DNA of 9,301 bases, taken from NCBI GenBank assembly GCA_003224635.1, contig QHZK01000134.1, forward strand, positions 1 to 9,301. Reading direction: 5' to 3'. The first letter of the stretch is position 1. Every line of letters starts with the position of its first letter. Origin of the DNA: Acidobacteriota bacterium (lineage in GTDB: Bacteria; Acidobacteriota; Terriglobia; UBA7540). Position numbers and translations under genes: made by a program. The notes under the pieces were generated by a model. It ran no database searches, was not told where the DNA came from, and was given only the letters and a program-made list of their open reading frames with translations. Of the stretch, positions 1 through 6,974 are shown in pieces.

Positions 1-317
1 TATCAACATCGCTTGCAAACTGCAAGCTATATTTTAGACAAAATGCAAGCCCTAGTGCGATCGGTCACCTTGACTTTGCACGAGCGGGTCCTCGCGGATC
101 ACTTCGAGGCTGATGAAAAAAAACGAACCGAGAACGCGCGTCCGGGAATGCAAATTCACGACAATATTTCCTACTCAGGCTGTCAGACCGGTACGGGTCC
201 AGAGAATCTTTGGAAGTAGTTGGGTTCGCCCTGAGACCAGTGTTGGGCGGAACGAGGGGATGGCGCACACGCGTTCCATCAGGAGCGCACGGCGGGATTT
301 GTTACGACGTCACATTC
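1..317. other. Left-edge intergenic region, no convincing gene
   Basis: I see no supported gene here. An open frame from TTG 13 (or ATG 43) to 219 has no Shine-Dalgarno sequence, and its translation resembles no family I know. The first 60 bases are more AT-rich than the rest of the window and contain an operator-like dyad (entered separately), so a promoter for a gene beyond the left edge is plausible. Downstream of the MOSC stop, on the minus strand, GGAACG (249-254) could pair with CGTTCC (272-277), but the 17-base loop and absent T-run make it a poor terminator. Confidence 0.6.
11..50. promoter_or_regulatory. Operator-like dyad with a third half-site
   Basis: GCTTGCA (11-17) and TGCAAGC (21-27) form a perfect 7-base inverted repeat around AAC. 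The same heptamer TGCAAGC recurs at 44-50, 23 bases after the first copy. Between them lies an AT-rich stretch (TATATTTTAGACAAAA, 28-43) that could hold a -10 element. A dyad with an extra half-site about two helical turns away is the usual look of a dimeric repressor or activator site. The regulator family cannot be told from the site, and the controlled gene is probably outside the window. Confidence 0.35.
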
Positions 318-1181
318 TCACGCTGGCTCGCCGCGACACCCGCTAGGCGTTGGCTTGCCCAGCCGGACGGAATCACCACGTCGGACCTTGCCACCCTGCA
401 ACACAGAGGCATAGATTCCAACGTTAGCTCGGTTGTGCTGGGCAGCCGTGCGCAGGATACCCGCATCCTTCGGGAGATCGCCCTGAGGGAGCGTCGTCAT
501 GACGCAGCGGGGGCAGGGACCGGTGACGCTCAGACGAACCGCATCCCCGATCGCGAGCGTTTGCCCAATCCAAGCATTCTCCGCGAAATCCTTCTCTCCG
601 CTCGCGGTCCCGACCACGAGATTGGGGCGAAACCGCCGGACCTCGAAGCGCCCCTGCGGATAGAGCATCCGCAACCGATCGAGCGTCGACGTGGTCAGCA
701 AGTGCACGACGGCACAGTCGAAAAACGTACCCTCAGGCAGGCCGAATTCGGTGACGGTGTCCCGGTAATCGAGGCCTTCGATATCTGGCCAGTACTCCTC
801 CGCTATGGCCGCTCGCCGATCCGCCAATGCGGATAGTATCACCTCGCGATTGAGCGCCTTCGAAAGCATCTGGTGGACGTCGGCTTGCTCACTGTCGACG
901 CGGGCGCCATCCGGCAGAGTCACGCGGACCGACGGCGCCTTCACACCGCCCCTCGGGGGATCAGCCAGCGCCGCACGAAAGTCGAAAAGCTGCGGCCACT
1001 TCCGCGGATTCTTGGCGCTGGCAACTTTCCCGTCGGAACTGTCGACGACCGCGTAGGCGCGGTCTCCTACCAGACCACCTGGGATGACCTCAGCGGCGTT
1101 CAGCTCTTCTCCCATCATGGATTTGACGGGGTAACGCCAAAGGGAAACCACCGAACCGACTATCGGCGCGTTGTTTGCCAT
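318..1181 (-). CDS. MOSC domain protein (YcbX/mARC-like)
   Basis: This 287-residue protein has a MOSC N-terminal beta-barrel domain followed by a MOSC domain, the architecture of the molybdenum enzymes YcbX and mARC, which reduce N-hydroxylated compounds. Visible motifs are YPVKSMMG (17-24), GDRAYAVVD (39-47), RRFRPNLVV (182-190) and TGPCPRCVMTT (220-230). By family analogy Cys226 of the PC.RC motif would be the molybdenum-ligating cysteine. The C-terminal 2Fe-2S ferredoxin domain of E. coli YcbX is absent, so electrons would have to come from a separate partner, as in mARC. No signal peptide or membrane segment is seen, so it is presumably cytoplasmic. The ATG at 1181 is preceded by a strong AAGGAGG. 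It lies 21 bases after the truncated hemoglobin stop, so the two are probably co-transcribed. The family assignment is firm; the substrate is unknown. Confidence 0.9.
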   Translation of the reverse strand: MANNAPIVGSVVSLWRYPVKSMMGEELNAAEVIPGGLVGDRAYAVVDSSDGKVASAKNPRKWPQLFDFRAALADPPRGGVKAPSVRVTLPDGARVDSEQADVHQMLSKALNREVILSALADRRAAIAEEYWPDIEGLDYRDTVTEFGLPEGTFFDCAVVHLLTTSTLDRLRMLYPQGRFEVRRFRPNLVVGTASGEKDFAENAWIGQTLAIGDAVRLSVTGPCPRCVMTTLPQGDLPKDAGILRTAAQHNRANVGIYASVLQGGKVRRGDSVRLGKPTPSGCRGEPA

Positions 1182-1202
1182 AACCCACCCTCCTTATTAC
1201 TA

Positions 1203-1619
1203 TTATGAGTTGGCCGCAGGCGGGTGCGCGGAGTCGACGACAATATCCGCTCGGGTGCTGTTGACGATTGCTCTCAGCTCGGCTTGCTCCGCGGCGGGCA
1301 CCTTGAACTTATCCAGCGTCTGCTGAAAATCGTCCAGGAACGCCTCCCACTCCTTGCCGCTGATCTTCAACTGGGCATGTGAGTCCGCCATCGATCTGCC
1401 CGTGTATTTTTGCGGGCCCCCCGCGGCCCAGCAGACCATCTCGGTCACCAGGTACTTGAATCCCGCTGGTGGCACGCGATGGTGCGCTTCATCCACTAGG
1501 GGATTGGCATTCAGTCGCGGGTCGACCATCAACCGGTCGATCAGGTCGTCCACCACGGTAGCGATGCTATAGACGCCACCAAGCCTGTCGTAAAGAGAGG
1601 GCTTTTCTGCAGAATGCAT
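1203..1619 (-). CDS. Group 1 truncated hemoglobin
   Basis: This 138-residue protein belongs to the truncated (2-over-2) hemoglobins, heme proteins that bind O2 or NO and often handle nitric oxide. LYDRLGG (9-15), the turn before helix B, and GGPQKYTGR (67-75) are family landmarks. His81 in MADSHAQL fits the proximal F8 heme ligand. The usual Phe-Tyr pair of helix B is replaced by Leu26-Ile27. Aligned by eye to mycobacterial trHbN, the E11 position is Val58 rather than Gln, so the distal pocket appears apolar. The frame is open upstream to 1907, but I chose ATG 1619 because AGGAG sits at a normal distance before it and homology begins there. The extra 96 residues look non-coding. It is the first gene of a probable two-gene transcript with the MOSC gene. 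Confidence 0.88.
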   Translation of the reverse strand: MHSAEKPSLYDRLGGVYSIATVVDDLIDRLMVDPRLNANPLVDEAHHRVPPAGFKYLVTEMVCWAAGGPQKYTGRSMADSHAQLKISGKEWEAFLDDFQQTLDKFKVPAAEQAELRAIVNSTRADIVVDSAHPPAANS

Positions 1620-1637
1620 AGCGTAATCTCCTGTGCG

Positions 1638-1671
1638 CCGGTCAAAACCGGAGAGGGGTAGCAGTGTACCA
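1638..1671 (-). promoter_or_regulatory. Possible extended -10 promoter and leader hairpin for the hemoglobin gene
   Basis: On the minus strand TGGTACACT (complement of 1663-1671) resembles an extended -10 element. It would start transcription near 1656, giving a leader of about 37 bases. That leader contains CCGGT and ACCGG arms (1638-1642 and 1647-1651) around a 4-base loop, shortly before the ribosome site. No convincing -35 hexamer is visible, so this is a weak call. Confidence 0.25.
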
Positions 1672-1851
1672 GAACGGCTTTCGGAGAAATAGATCATCAG
1701 GTTGGCACGCCCGCCTGGAACCCTCGGAGTCGCCGGCGGCAAACGAGACGGCTCGGGCAATGCAACCCGAAGCCTCGGAAATCCCTCGAACATGTCGGGG
1801 CTTGTCTCGCGCTTCAAGTGAAGACCTCTTGAAGGGAGGTAGGAGCGAATC

Positions 1852-1938
1852 GTGAGCCGGGCTCGAAGGCCGATTGCTAATTCTGCGAGGGCTTGTGGAC
1901 GCTGCATCTGCTATCCGATTTCGACTTTACTCGCCTGA
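1852..1938 (+). other. Possible 28-codon leader ORF with strong ribosome site
   Basis: A GTG at 1852 follows a purine-rich Shine-Dalgarno stretch GGGAGGTAGGAG (1834-1845) at good spacing, the best ribosome site in this intergenic region. Its frame runs 28 codons (MSRARRPIANSARACG...) and stops at TGA 1936-1938, overlapping the start of the LssY-C gene in another frame. The peptide matches nothing I know. It may be a leader ORF coupled to the downstream gene, the true start of that gene disrupted by a single-base indel, or chance. Just upstream, 1812-1833 can form two mutually exclusive hairpins. Confidence 0.2.
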
Positions 1939-3283
1939 AGCAGTCGCCGACCGTCGGCGTCGAGGCGACTGGAGCCGCTCGAGCCTGGCGATCGCGCGCG
2001 CTCTTCTGGCAGCACTGCTGGGATTTGCGAGTGTAGCCAGCGTGGCGGCTACAGCGTCAGAGGCTTCCCGGGCCGGCTCCCCTCAATCAAGCGCGACCCT
2101 GCCGCCCGGTACGGTCCTGTGGCTGCGCCTCGAGACGCCGCTGAGCACGAAATCATGCCACCTGCGCCAGCCGGTCACGGCGCGCGTCGTCCGCGAAGTA
2201 AGAGAATCAAACGGCGTCGCGATCCCCCTGGGGGCGATCGTGCGCGGGAGCATTGAAAAGCTGATCCCGAGCTCAAGCCCGGATGATCGCGCGCGTTTGC
2301 TGGTGCGCTTTGCGGAACTCGAAACTGCGGCTCAGCCTTCTCTCTCCGTTGTCGGCCACGTCCAGGAAATCGAGAACGCGCGGGAAAGCGTCCAGCCGGA
2401 CGGGACCATCCGCGGCCTTCTGGCGAGCGAGGTGCCCGTGTCCCACCTCGAGGAAGCGGTTGCCAAACTGGGCAAATCGAACCCGGAGGTGGCCGCAGAG
2501 ATTGAGAAGGCCCAGAAGAGGCACCTCGGCCAGTCCGACACGTCAATTGATTACCCCGCAGGAACGGACTTGGCCTTGGCGCTCGACCAGCCGCTCTCCG
2601 TGGACCGCCTATTCCCGCCTGCCGTCCCCGATCAGCTAGGCGCGACCGTCGCCGTCTCCGTCGAGGGCTTGCTGGCTGACGCGCCAATCCGGTCGGAAGG
2701 CAAGGACGGTAAGCCCGGAGACCCGTTGAACCTGGTGCTGGTCGGGAGCGCGGATGAAATCCGCCGGGTGTTCCTGGCCGCGGGATGGTCTGAGGCCGAA
2801 AGCAAGAGCGACAAGTCGATCTGGCGGACGGTGCGCGCGGTCGCCGCCAACGTGGGATACGGCTCAGCGCCCGTCTCTCAGCTTTACCTGTACGGCAGGC
2901 CTGAGGACCTAGCTTTCGAAAAAATGCTGAACACTTTCACCAAGCGCCACCACCTTCGACTCTGGCGCTCTCCTAAGACGACTGCTGACGGCCGCGAAAT
3001 CTGGCTGGGCGGAGCGACCCACGATACCGGGTTCGACATTCACCCCGGCGTAGTGTCCCACGCCATCGACCCTGACCTCGATGCCGAGCGCGCCAAAGTG
3101 GGCGCCGATCTTATGGTGACGGGACGCGTCGCCGCCGAACAACTTGTCGCTCGCCCCAACCCGCTCTCCCAGGGCTTGACCGCGACGGGCGCCACGTGGC
3201 GGACCGACGGCCGCCTGCTGGGGATTGACCTGAAACCCGGCAACGTGGACTCGGGAGCCGCCGGAGAAGCCTCGAAGCCGTGA
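1874..3283 (+). CDS. Secreted LssY C-terminal domain protein
   Basis: The protein, up to 469 residues, has a basic segment (RRRR at 27-30), a hydrophobic stretch (about 38-60) and an Ala-rich end near residue 61 that fits signal peptidase cleavage, so it is probably exported. The mature N-terminal half has beta-rich segments PPGTVLWLRLETPLS (77-91) and PAGTDLALALDQPLS (228-242), an apparent internal duplication. Residues about 284-452 match the LssY C-terminal domain: LVLVGSADEIRRVFLAAGW (287-305), LYLYGRPED (337-345), GREIWLGGATHDTG (373-386) and HAIDPDLDAER (396-406). Unlike full-length LssY, it has no multi-membrane PAP2 or DedA portion. The domain's biochemical role is not established. 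The start is uncertain: TTG 1874 is the first in-frame candidate after TGA 1853 and has only weak GAAGG; GTG 1895 is the alternative. It is transcribed divergently from the hemoglobin gene and convergently with plsC. Confidence 0.75.
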   Translation: MLILRGLVDAASAIRFRLYSPEAVADRRRRGDWSRSSLAIARALLAALLGFASVASVAATASEASRAGSPQSSATLPPGTVLWLRLETPLSTKSCHLRQPVTARVVREVRESNGVAIPLGAIVRGSIEKLIPSSSPDDRARLLVRFAELETAAQPSLSVVGHVQEIENARESVQPDGTIRGLLASEVPVSHLEEAVAKLGKSNPEVAAEIEKAQKRHLGQSDTSIDYPAGTDLALALDQPLSVDRLFPPAVPDQLGATVAVSVEGLLADAPIRSEGKDGKPGDPLNLVLVGSADEIRRVFLAAGWSEAESKSDKSIWRTVRAVAANVGYGSAPVSQLYLYGRPEDLAFEKMLNTFTKRHHLRLWRSPKTTADGREIWLGGATHDTGFDIHPGVVSHAIDPDLDAERAKVGADLMVTGRVAAEQLVARPNPLSQGLTATGATWRTDGRLLGIDLKPGNVDSGAAGEASKP

Positions 3284-3303
3284 AGGCCGCCGTCGGCGCC
3301 TTT
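3284..3303 (+). terminator. Possible weak terminator after the LssY-C gene
   Basis: Directly after the stop codon, AGGCCGCC (3284-3291) and GGCGCCT (3295-3301) form a GC-rich 7-pair stem with one bulged C and a GTC loop. Only TTT at 3301-3303 follows, so an intrinsic terminator is possible but poor. The rest of the 132-base gap to the convergent plsC end shows nothing else. Confidence 0.3.
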
Positions 3304-3415
3304 GGTACCTGTTCCCTGCTCCATTCGAGCCCTCGAAACCGAAGCCCCTGAAAGCCTAAGGCAGAACCGCGATGATCTCAATAAGAACTTGGAAACGCCG
3401 GTGGCAGCGCACCAC

Positions 3416-4210
3416 TCAGCCCGAGGAAGGCGCAAAGCGAGACAGGATCTTCTCCCGAACGCGCGCGGAAAGGCTGTCCACGTCATCGACGGTCAATCCG
3501 GCCGTGGGGATAGGCGCGTGGATGATCACTTCCGTCTGGCCGGAGCGCACGTGAAGAGTGTCAGGCTTGTGGACGTGGCGCGTGCCATTCAAAGTAATGG
3601 GGACGACGGGCACGCCGGCGCGAATCGCCAGGTAGAACGTTCCTGCCTTGAACGGCCCGAGCTCACCGGTGCGGCTGCGGCTGCCCTCCGGAAACAGGAC
3701 GACCGAGCGGCCTTCCTGGACCTTGGCCGCCGCCTGATCGAAGCTCTTCAGCGCTTCCCGAGGACGCCCGCGATCGACGGGAATGTGTCCGGAACGTCGC
3801 AGGTGCCAGCCGAGGAAGGGTAACGCAAAGAGCTCGCGCTTGGCTACGAACCGAAACTGCACGGGCAAATGTACAAACAGGATTGGAATGTCCATGGCGC
3901 TCGGATGGTTGGCGCAGAAAATCAGAGTCTCATGGGGATTGACGCGCTCGAGTCCCTCGACGCTCACCCGGATGCCGCCGGTCTTCAGAATCAGCCACGA
4001 CCAGAACCGCGCGCATCCGTGCTGCCAGCGCCCCTGGGAATCAAAGAGCGAGCCGCACAGGGAGGCCGTGCCGCAGAGAGCCGTATACAGGTAGATCAGA
4101 TTATTGGTGAATAGGACGGAGCGCGCGTAGCTCAGGTAGTAGCGCAGGCCATCTTCGCCAGCCGCCTTCTTTGCTGCGATTGTGGACACTGTTTCCACGT
4201 CACTTGTCAC
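3416..4210 (-). CDS. plsC: 1-acyl-sn-glycerol-3-phosphate acyltransferase (PlsC family)
   Basis: This 264-residue protein is a lysophosphatidate acyltransferase-type enzyme, which adds the second acyl chain to make phosphatidic acid at the inner face of the cytoplasmic membrane. The catalytic NHX4D motif is NHPSAMD (101-107). FVAKREL (121-127) follows, and the glycerol-phosphate-binding block is FPEGSRSRTG (173-182). The N-terminal half has a moderately hydrophobic stretch (about 32-55) that could associate with the membrane. Length is typical. The start is GTG 4210, inside a repeat of unit GTGACAA, so start choice is uncertain; GTG 4198, four codons in, is an alternative. It is last in the minus-strand run after the antitoxin-like gene, separated by 100 bases of repeats, so separate expression is possible. 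The exact acyl acceptor cannot be fixed from sequence. Confidence 0.88.
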   Translation of the reverse strand: MTSDVETVSTIAAKKAAGEDGLRYYLSYARSVLFTNNLIYLYTALCGTASLCGSLFDSQGRWQHGCARFWSWLILKTGGIRVSVEGLERVNPHETLIFCANHPSAMDIPILFVHLPVQFRFVAKRELFALPFLGWHLRRSGHIPVDRGRPREALKSFDQAAAKVQEGRSVVLFPEGSRSRTGELGPFKAGTFYLAIRAGVPVVPITLNGTRHVHKPDTLHVRSGQTEVIIHAPIPTAGLTVDDVDSLSARVREKILSRFAPSSG

Positions 4211-4298
4211 TTGTCACTCACCTCAGTTATCAGTTCTCAGTTCTCAGCCAAACCGGTTTTGCGGTCGGTTCTTACTGACAACTGACGACTGACAACTG
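4199..4298. repeat. Heptad tandem arrays forming an imperfect inverted repeat
   Basis: Three 7-base-period arrays sit in the gap upstream of plsC. GTCACTT repeats twice plus a near-copy at 4199-4219, overlapping the plsC start. CAGTTAT-CAGTTCT-CAGTTCT-CAG covers 4224-4247. ACTGACA-ACTGACG-ACTGACA-ACTG covers 4274-4298. The second and third arrays are reverse complements at about 20 of 24 positions. They flank a perfect palindrome AAACCGGTTT (4250-4259), so the whole can fold as a long stem. It could be a dispersed intergenic repeat family, a transcript stabiliser or an attenuator between two genes. No transposase or target duplication is seen. Confidence 0.8.
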
Positions 4299-4310
4299 GA
4301 GGCCGCGTAG

Positions 4311-4505
4311 TCACGCACGGGGACGCCGTCGCTTGGCCAGCTTCGCCTTTACAGACTCGAAGCTTTCGCGCGGCTCCCCACGGCGCGACTCGGCCAGAGC
4401 GCGATCGTAAAAATCCTCCCACAGCTCCGAATTCGCTTTGAGGTCGATGAGGACCGCCGTCGGCTCGCCGCCCTCATCCACAACGTACTGAACACCTTTG
4501 ATCAC
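4311..4505 (-). CDS. Small antitoxin-like protein (Phd/RelB-type), no partner seen
   Basis: This 64-residue acidic-then-basic protein opens with IKGVQYVVDEGGEPTAVLID (2-21), the strand-strand pattern of small antitoxin-like proteins. SELWEDFYDRALAESRRGEP (26-45) follows, then a helical ESVKAKL segment and a basic tail KRRRPRA. I recognise it as the kind of short protein often labelled a type II antitoxin, but this is family resemblance by eye. No RelE, ParE or other toxin gene adjoins it: upstream is xfp (27 bases away) and downstream are repeats then plsC. The start is GTG 4505 with GGAG eight bases before it. A 7-codon ORF (ATG 4525 to TGA 4502) overlaps this GTG as GTGA, which could couple translation or be chance. 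It may regulate something unlinked or be a relic. Confidence 0.6.
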   Translation of the reverse strand: MIKGVQYVVDEGGEPTAVLIDLKANSELWEDFYDRALAESRRGEPRESFESVKAKLAKRRRPRA

Positions 4506-4532
4506 AGGTCGCTCTCCAAAGTCATTTTCGGA

Positions 4533-6968
4533 TTATATCTCTGTTGAGGGCCGGACAAGGTGCGAATAGGGCCACTTCCAGTCTCGGATTTCGGGCATGT
4601 CGTCGCCGTACCGGTGGATATACTGCTTGTGCTCGATGAGCTTGTCGCGCAGGAACTGCTTGAAGTGCGCCCCGACCTGCCGCAGCCGCGGTACGCGGTC
4701 GACCACGTCGCCCGCCAAGTGGAACCGGTCGAGGTCGTTCAGCACGGTCATATCAAAAGGTGTTGTGGTCGTGCCTTCTTCCTTATAGCCCCGGACGTGC
4801 AGGTTCGCATGATTCGCGCGCCGGTAAGTCAGGCGGTGGATCAGCCACGGGTAGCCGTGATAGGCGAAGATGATGGGCTTGTCAGTGGTGAAAATCGAAT
4901 CGAACTCGCGGTCCGGAAGGCCGTGGGGGTGTTCGCTCGAGGGCTGAAGCGTCATCAAGTCGACCACATTGACGACGCGGAGCCTCGCCTCGGGGAAATT
5001 CCGGCGCAGCAGGTCGACCGCGGCCAGCGTTTCGAGCGTGGGAACGTCCCCGGCGCAAGCCATGACTGCGTCCGGTTCGGACCCCTGGTCGGTCGAGGCC
5101 CACTCCCAGATCCCGATGCCTGTTGTACAGTGCTTGATCGCCGAGTCCATGTCGAGCCACTGCAGCCCGGGCTGCTTGCCGGCCACGATCACGTTGACGT
5201 AGTGACGGCTCGACAGGCAATGGTCCGCAACCGAGAGGAGGGTATTCGAGTCGGGAGGCAAATAGACTCGCACGATATCCGCCTTCTTGTTCACCACGTG
5301 ATCGATGAAACCGGGGTCTTGATGGCTGAAACCGTTGTGGTCCTGCCGCCAGACGTGCGACGTCAGCAGGTAGTTCAGCGAAGCGATCGGCCGGCGCCAC
5401 GGAATGTCCCGCGTCACCTTCAGCCACTTGGCGTGCTGATTGAACATCGAGTCGATGACGTGGACGAACGCCTCATAGCAGGAAAAGAATCCGTGCCTCC
5501 CCGTCAACAGATACCCCTCCAGCCAGCCCTGGCACAAATGCTCGCTGAGCACTTCCATGACGCGGCCGTCGGGGGACAGGTGGTCGTCGCTCGGCAGAAT
5601 TTGTCCGGTGAAAACCTTGTCGGTCACTTCGTAGAGGGCGTCCAGGCGGTTCGACGCCGTTTCATCGGGGCCGAACACGCGGAAGTTGCGGGCATCGGCG
5701 TTGAGCTTCATCACGTCGCGGAGGAAGCGGCCCAGTATCCGGGTGGCTTCCGCCACCACCTGACCGGGCTTCGAGACCGCGACCGCGTAGTCGCGGAAGT
5801 CCGGCGCCACCAGGTCCTTCAGCAACAGCCCACCGTTCGCGTGCGGATTCGCGCCCATGCGCCGGTTGCCGCTGGGGGCGAGCTCGGCCAGCTCCGGAAT
5901 CAATTTTCCGTCTTGGTCGAAGAGCTCTTCGGCATGGTAGCTCTTCATCCACTCTTCGAGGATCTTCAGATGCTCGGGATTGGTGCGCGGCTCCGCCACC
6001 GGAACCTGGTGCGCGCGGTAGCTTCCCTCGACCGCCAGACCGTCGACGATCTTGGGGCCGGTCCAGCCCTTGGGCGTTCGCAGGACGATCATCGGCCACA
6101 TCGGGCGTTGGCGGAACCCGCTCGCGCGCGCGTCACTCTGGATTGCCTTGATTTCGGCCAGCGCGCTATCGACGGTGGCGGCCATGAGTTGGTGCGCGAG
6201 CTCGGGTTCAGCGCCTTCCACGAAGTGAGGCTTGTAGCCATACCCGGTGAACAGGTCGGTCAACTCCTCGTCGCTCGACCGGCCGAGCACCGTCGGATTG
6301 GCGATCTTGTACCCGTTCAAGTGCAGGACCGGCAACACGGCGCCGTCGCGAACGGGATTGAGAAACTTGTTGGAATGCCAACTTGCGGCCAGCGGGCCCG
6401 TCTCCGCTTCGCCGTCCCCGACCACGCAGCACACCACCAGGTCCGGATTATCGAATGCGGCGCCGTAAGCGTGCGCAACCGCGTAGCCCAGTTCGCCGCC
6501 CTCGTGAATTGAGCCGGGAGTCTCGGGCGCGACGTGGCTGGGCACGCCCCCGGGAAACGAGAACTGCTTGAAGAGCTGTTTCAGGCCTTCGGCACTCCAG
6601 GGGATGTTGGGGTAGAACTCGCTGTACGTGCCCTCGAGATACGTATTGGCCACCAAACCTGGACCGCCGTGCCCGGGGCCGGTAATGTAGATCACGTTCA
6701 AGTCATGTTTCTTGATCAGGCGGTTGAAATGGACGTAGATGAAATTCAGGCCCGGTGTCGTGCCCCAATGCCCGAGCAGCCTGGGCTTGACGTGCTCGGG
6801 CCGGAGCGGCTCGCGGAGCAGCGGATTGTCGTAGAGATAGATCTGGCCCACCGAAAGGTAGTTGGCCGCCCGCCAGTAGGCGTGGAGTTTGCGCAACTCG
6901 TCCGGAGAGAGGGGTCCAGCGACCGATTGGGGGCGACCCGAAACCGTCTTGTCGGCGATCGTGCTCAT
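4533..6968 (-). CDS. xfp: Xylulose-5-P/fructose-6-P phosphoketolase
   Basis: This 811-residue thiamine-diphosphate enzyme splits xylulose-5-phosphate (and usually fructose-6-phosphate) with phosphate into acetyl phosphate plus glyceraldehyde-3-P or erythrose-4-P. It is a cytoplasmic bypass of glycolysis. Length is typical for the family. Key motifs are GHWGTTPG (66-73), GPGHGGP (97-103), the ThDP/Mg motif GDGEAETGPLAASWHSNKF (184-202), FGPDETASNR (432-441), EGYLLTGRHG (484-493) and HNGFSHQDPGFIDH (544-557). No domain is missing or broken. Start ATG 6968 lies 6 bases after the DUF488 stop; AGGAG is 11 bases upstream, slightly far. An out-of-frame ATG overlaps that stop. No acetate kinase or phosphotransacetylase gene is in the window. 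Which sugar phosphate is preferred cannot be read from the sequence. Confidence 0.97.
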   Translation of the reverse strand: MSTIADKTVSGRPQSVAGPLSPDELRKLHAYWRAANYLSVGQIYLYDNPLLREPLRPEHVKPRLLGHWGTTPGLNFIYVHFNRLIKKHDLNVIYITGPGHGGPGLVANTYLEGTYSEFYPNIPWSAEGLKQLFKQFSFPGGVPSHVAPETPGSIHEGGELGYAVAHAYGAAFDNPDLVVCCVVGDGEAETGPLAASWHSNKFLNPVRDGAVLPVLHLNGYKIANPTVLGRSSDEELTDLFTGYGYKPHFVEGAEPELAHQLMAATVDSALAEIKAIQSDARASGFRQRPMWPMIVLRTPKGWTGPKIVDGLAVEGSYRAHQVPVAEPRTNPEHLKILEEWMKSYHAEELFDQDGKLIPELAELAPSGNRRMGANPHANGGLLLKDLVAPDFRDYAVAVSKPGQVVAEATRILGRFLRDVMKLNADARNFRVFGPDETASNRLDALYEVTDKVFTGQILPSDDHLSPDGRVMEVLSEHLCQGWLEGYLLTGRHGFFSCYEAFVHVIDSMFNQHAKWLKVTRDIPWRRPIASLNYLLTSHVWRQDHNGFSHQDPGFIDHVVNKKADIVRVYLPPDSNTLLSVADHCLSSRHYVNVIVAGKQPGLQWLDMDSAIKHCTTGIGIWEWASTDQGSEPDAVMACAGDVPTLETLAAVDLLRRNFPEARLRVVNVVDLMTLQPSSEHPHGLPDREFDSIFTTDKPIIFAYHGYPWLIHRLTYRRANHANLHVRGYKEEGTTTTPFDMTVLNDLDRFHLAGDVVDRVPRLRQVGAHFKQFLRDKLIEHKQYIHRYGDDMPEIRDWKWPYSHLVRPSTEI

Positions 6969-6974
6969 AGGGAG

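Noticed and set aside
13..219. Small ORF at the left edge
   Set aside because: No ribosome site, no recognisable protein and a TTG start inside the dyad; kept only as a remark in the intergenic entry.
210..836. 208-codon plus-strand frame over the MOSC gene
   Set aside because: It is antisense to the recognisable MOSC motifs and has no similarity of its own.
1620..1907. N-terminal extension of 96 residues on the hemoglobin
   Set aside because: A good ribosome site and the family start both point to ATG 1619; the extension is Arg/Pro-rich, overlaps the divergent gene's start and looks non-coding.
3302..3823. 173-codon plus-strand frame over the plsC end
   Set aside because: Antisense to the FPEGSRSRTG-bearing acyltransferase, no ribosome site or family match.
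4199..4298. CRISPR array
   Set aside because: The period is 7 bases with no spacers and no cas genes nearby.
4560..6512. 650-codon open frame antisense to the phosphoketolase
   Set aside because: It mirrors a strongly conserved gene in GC-rich DNA where antisense frames stay open; the translation resembles no family and no ribosome site supports it.
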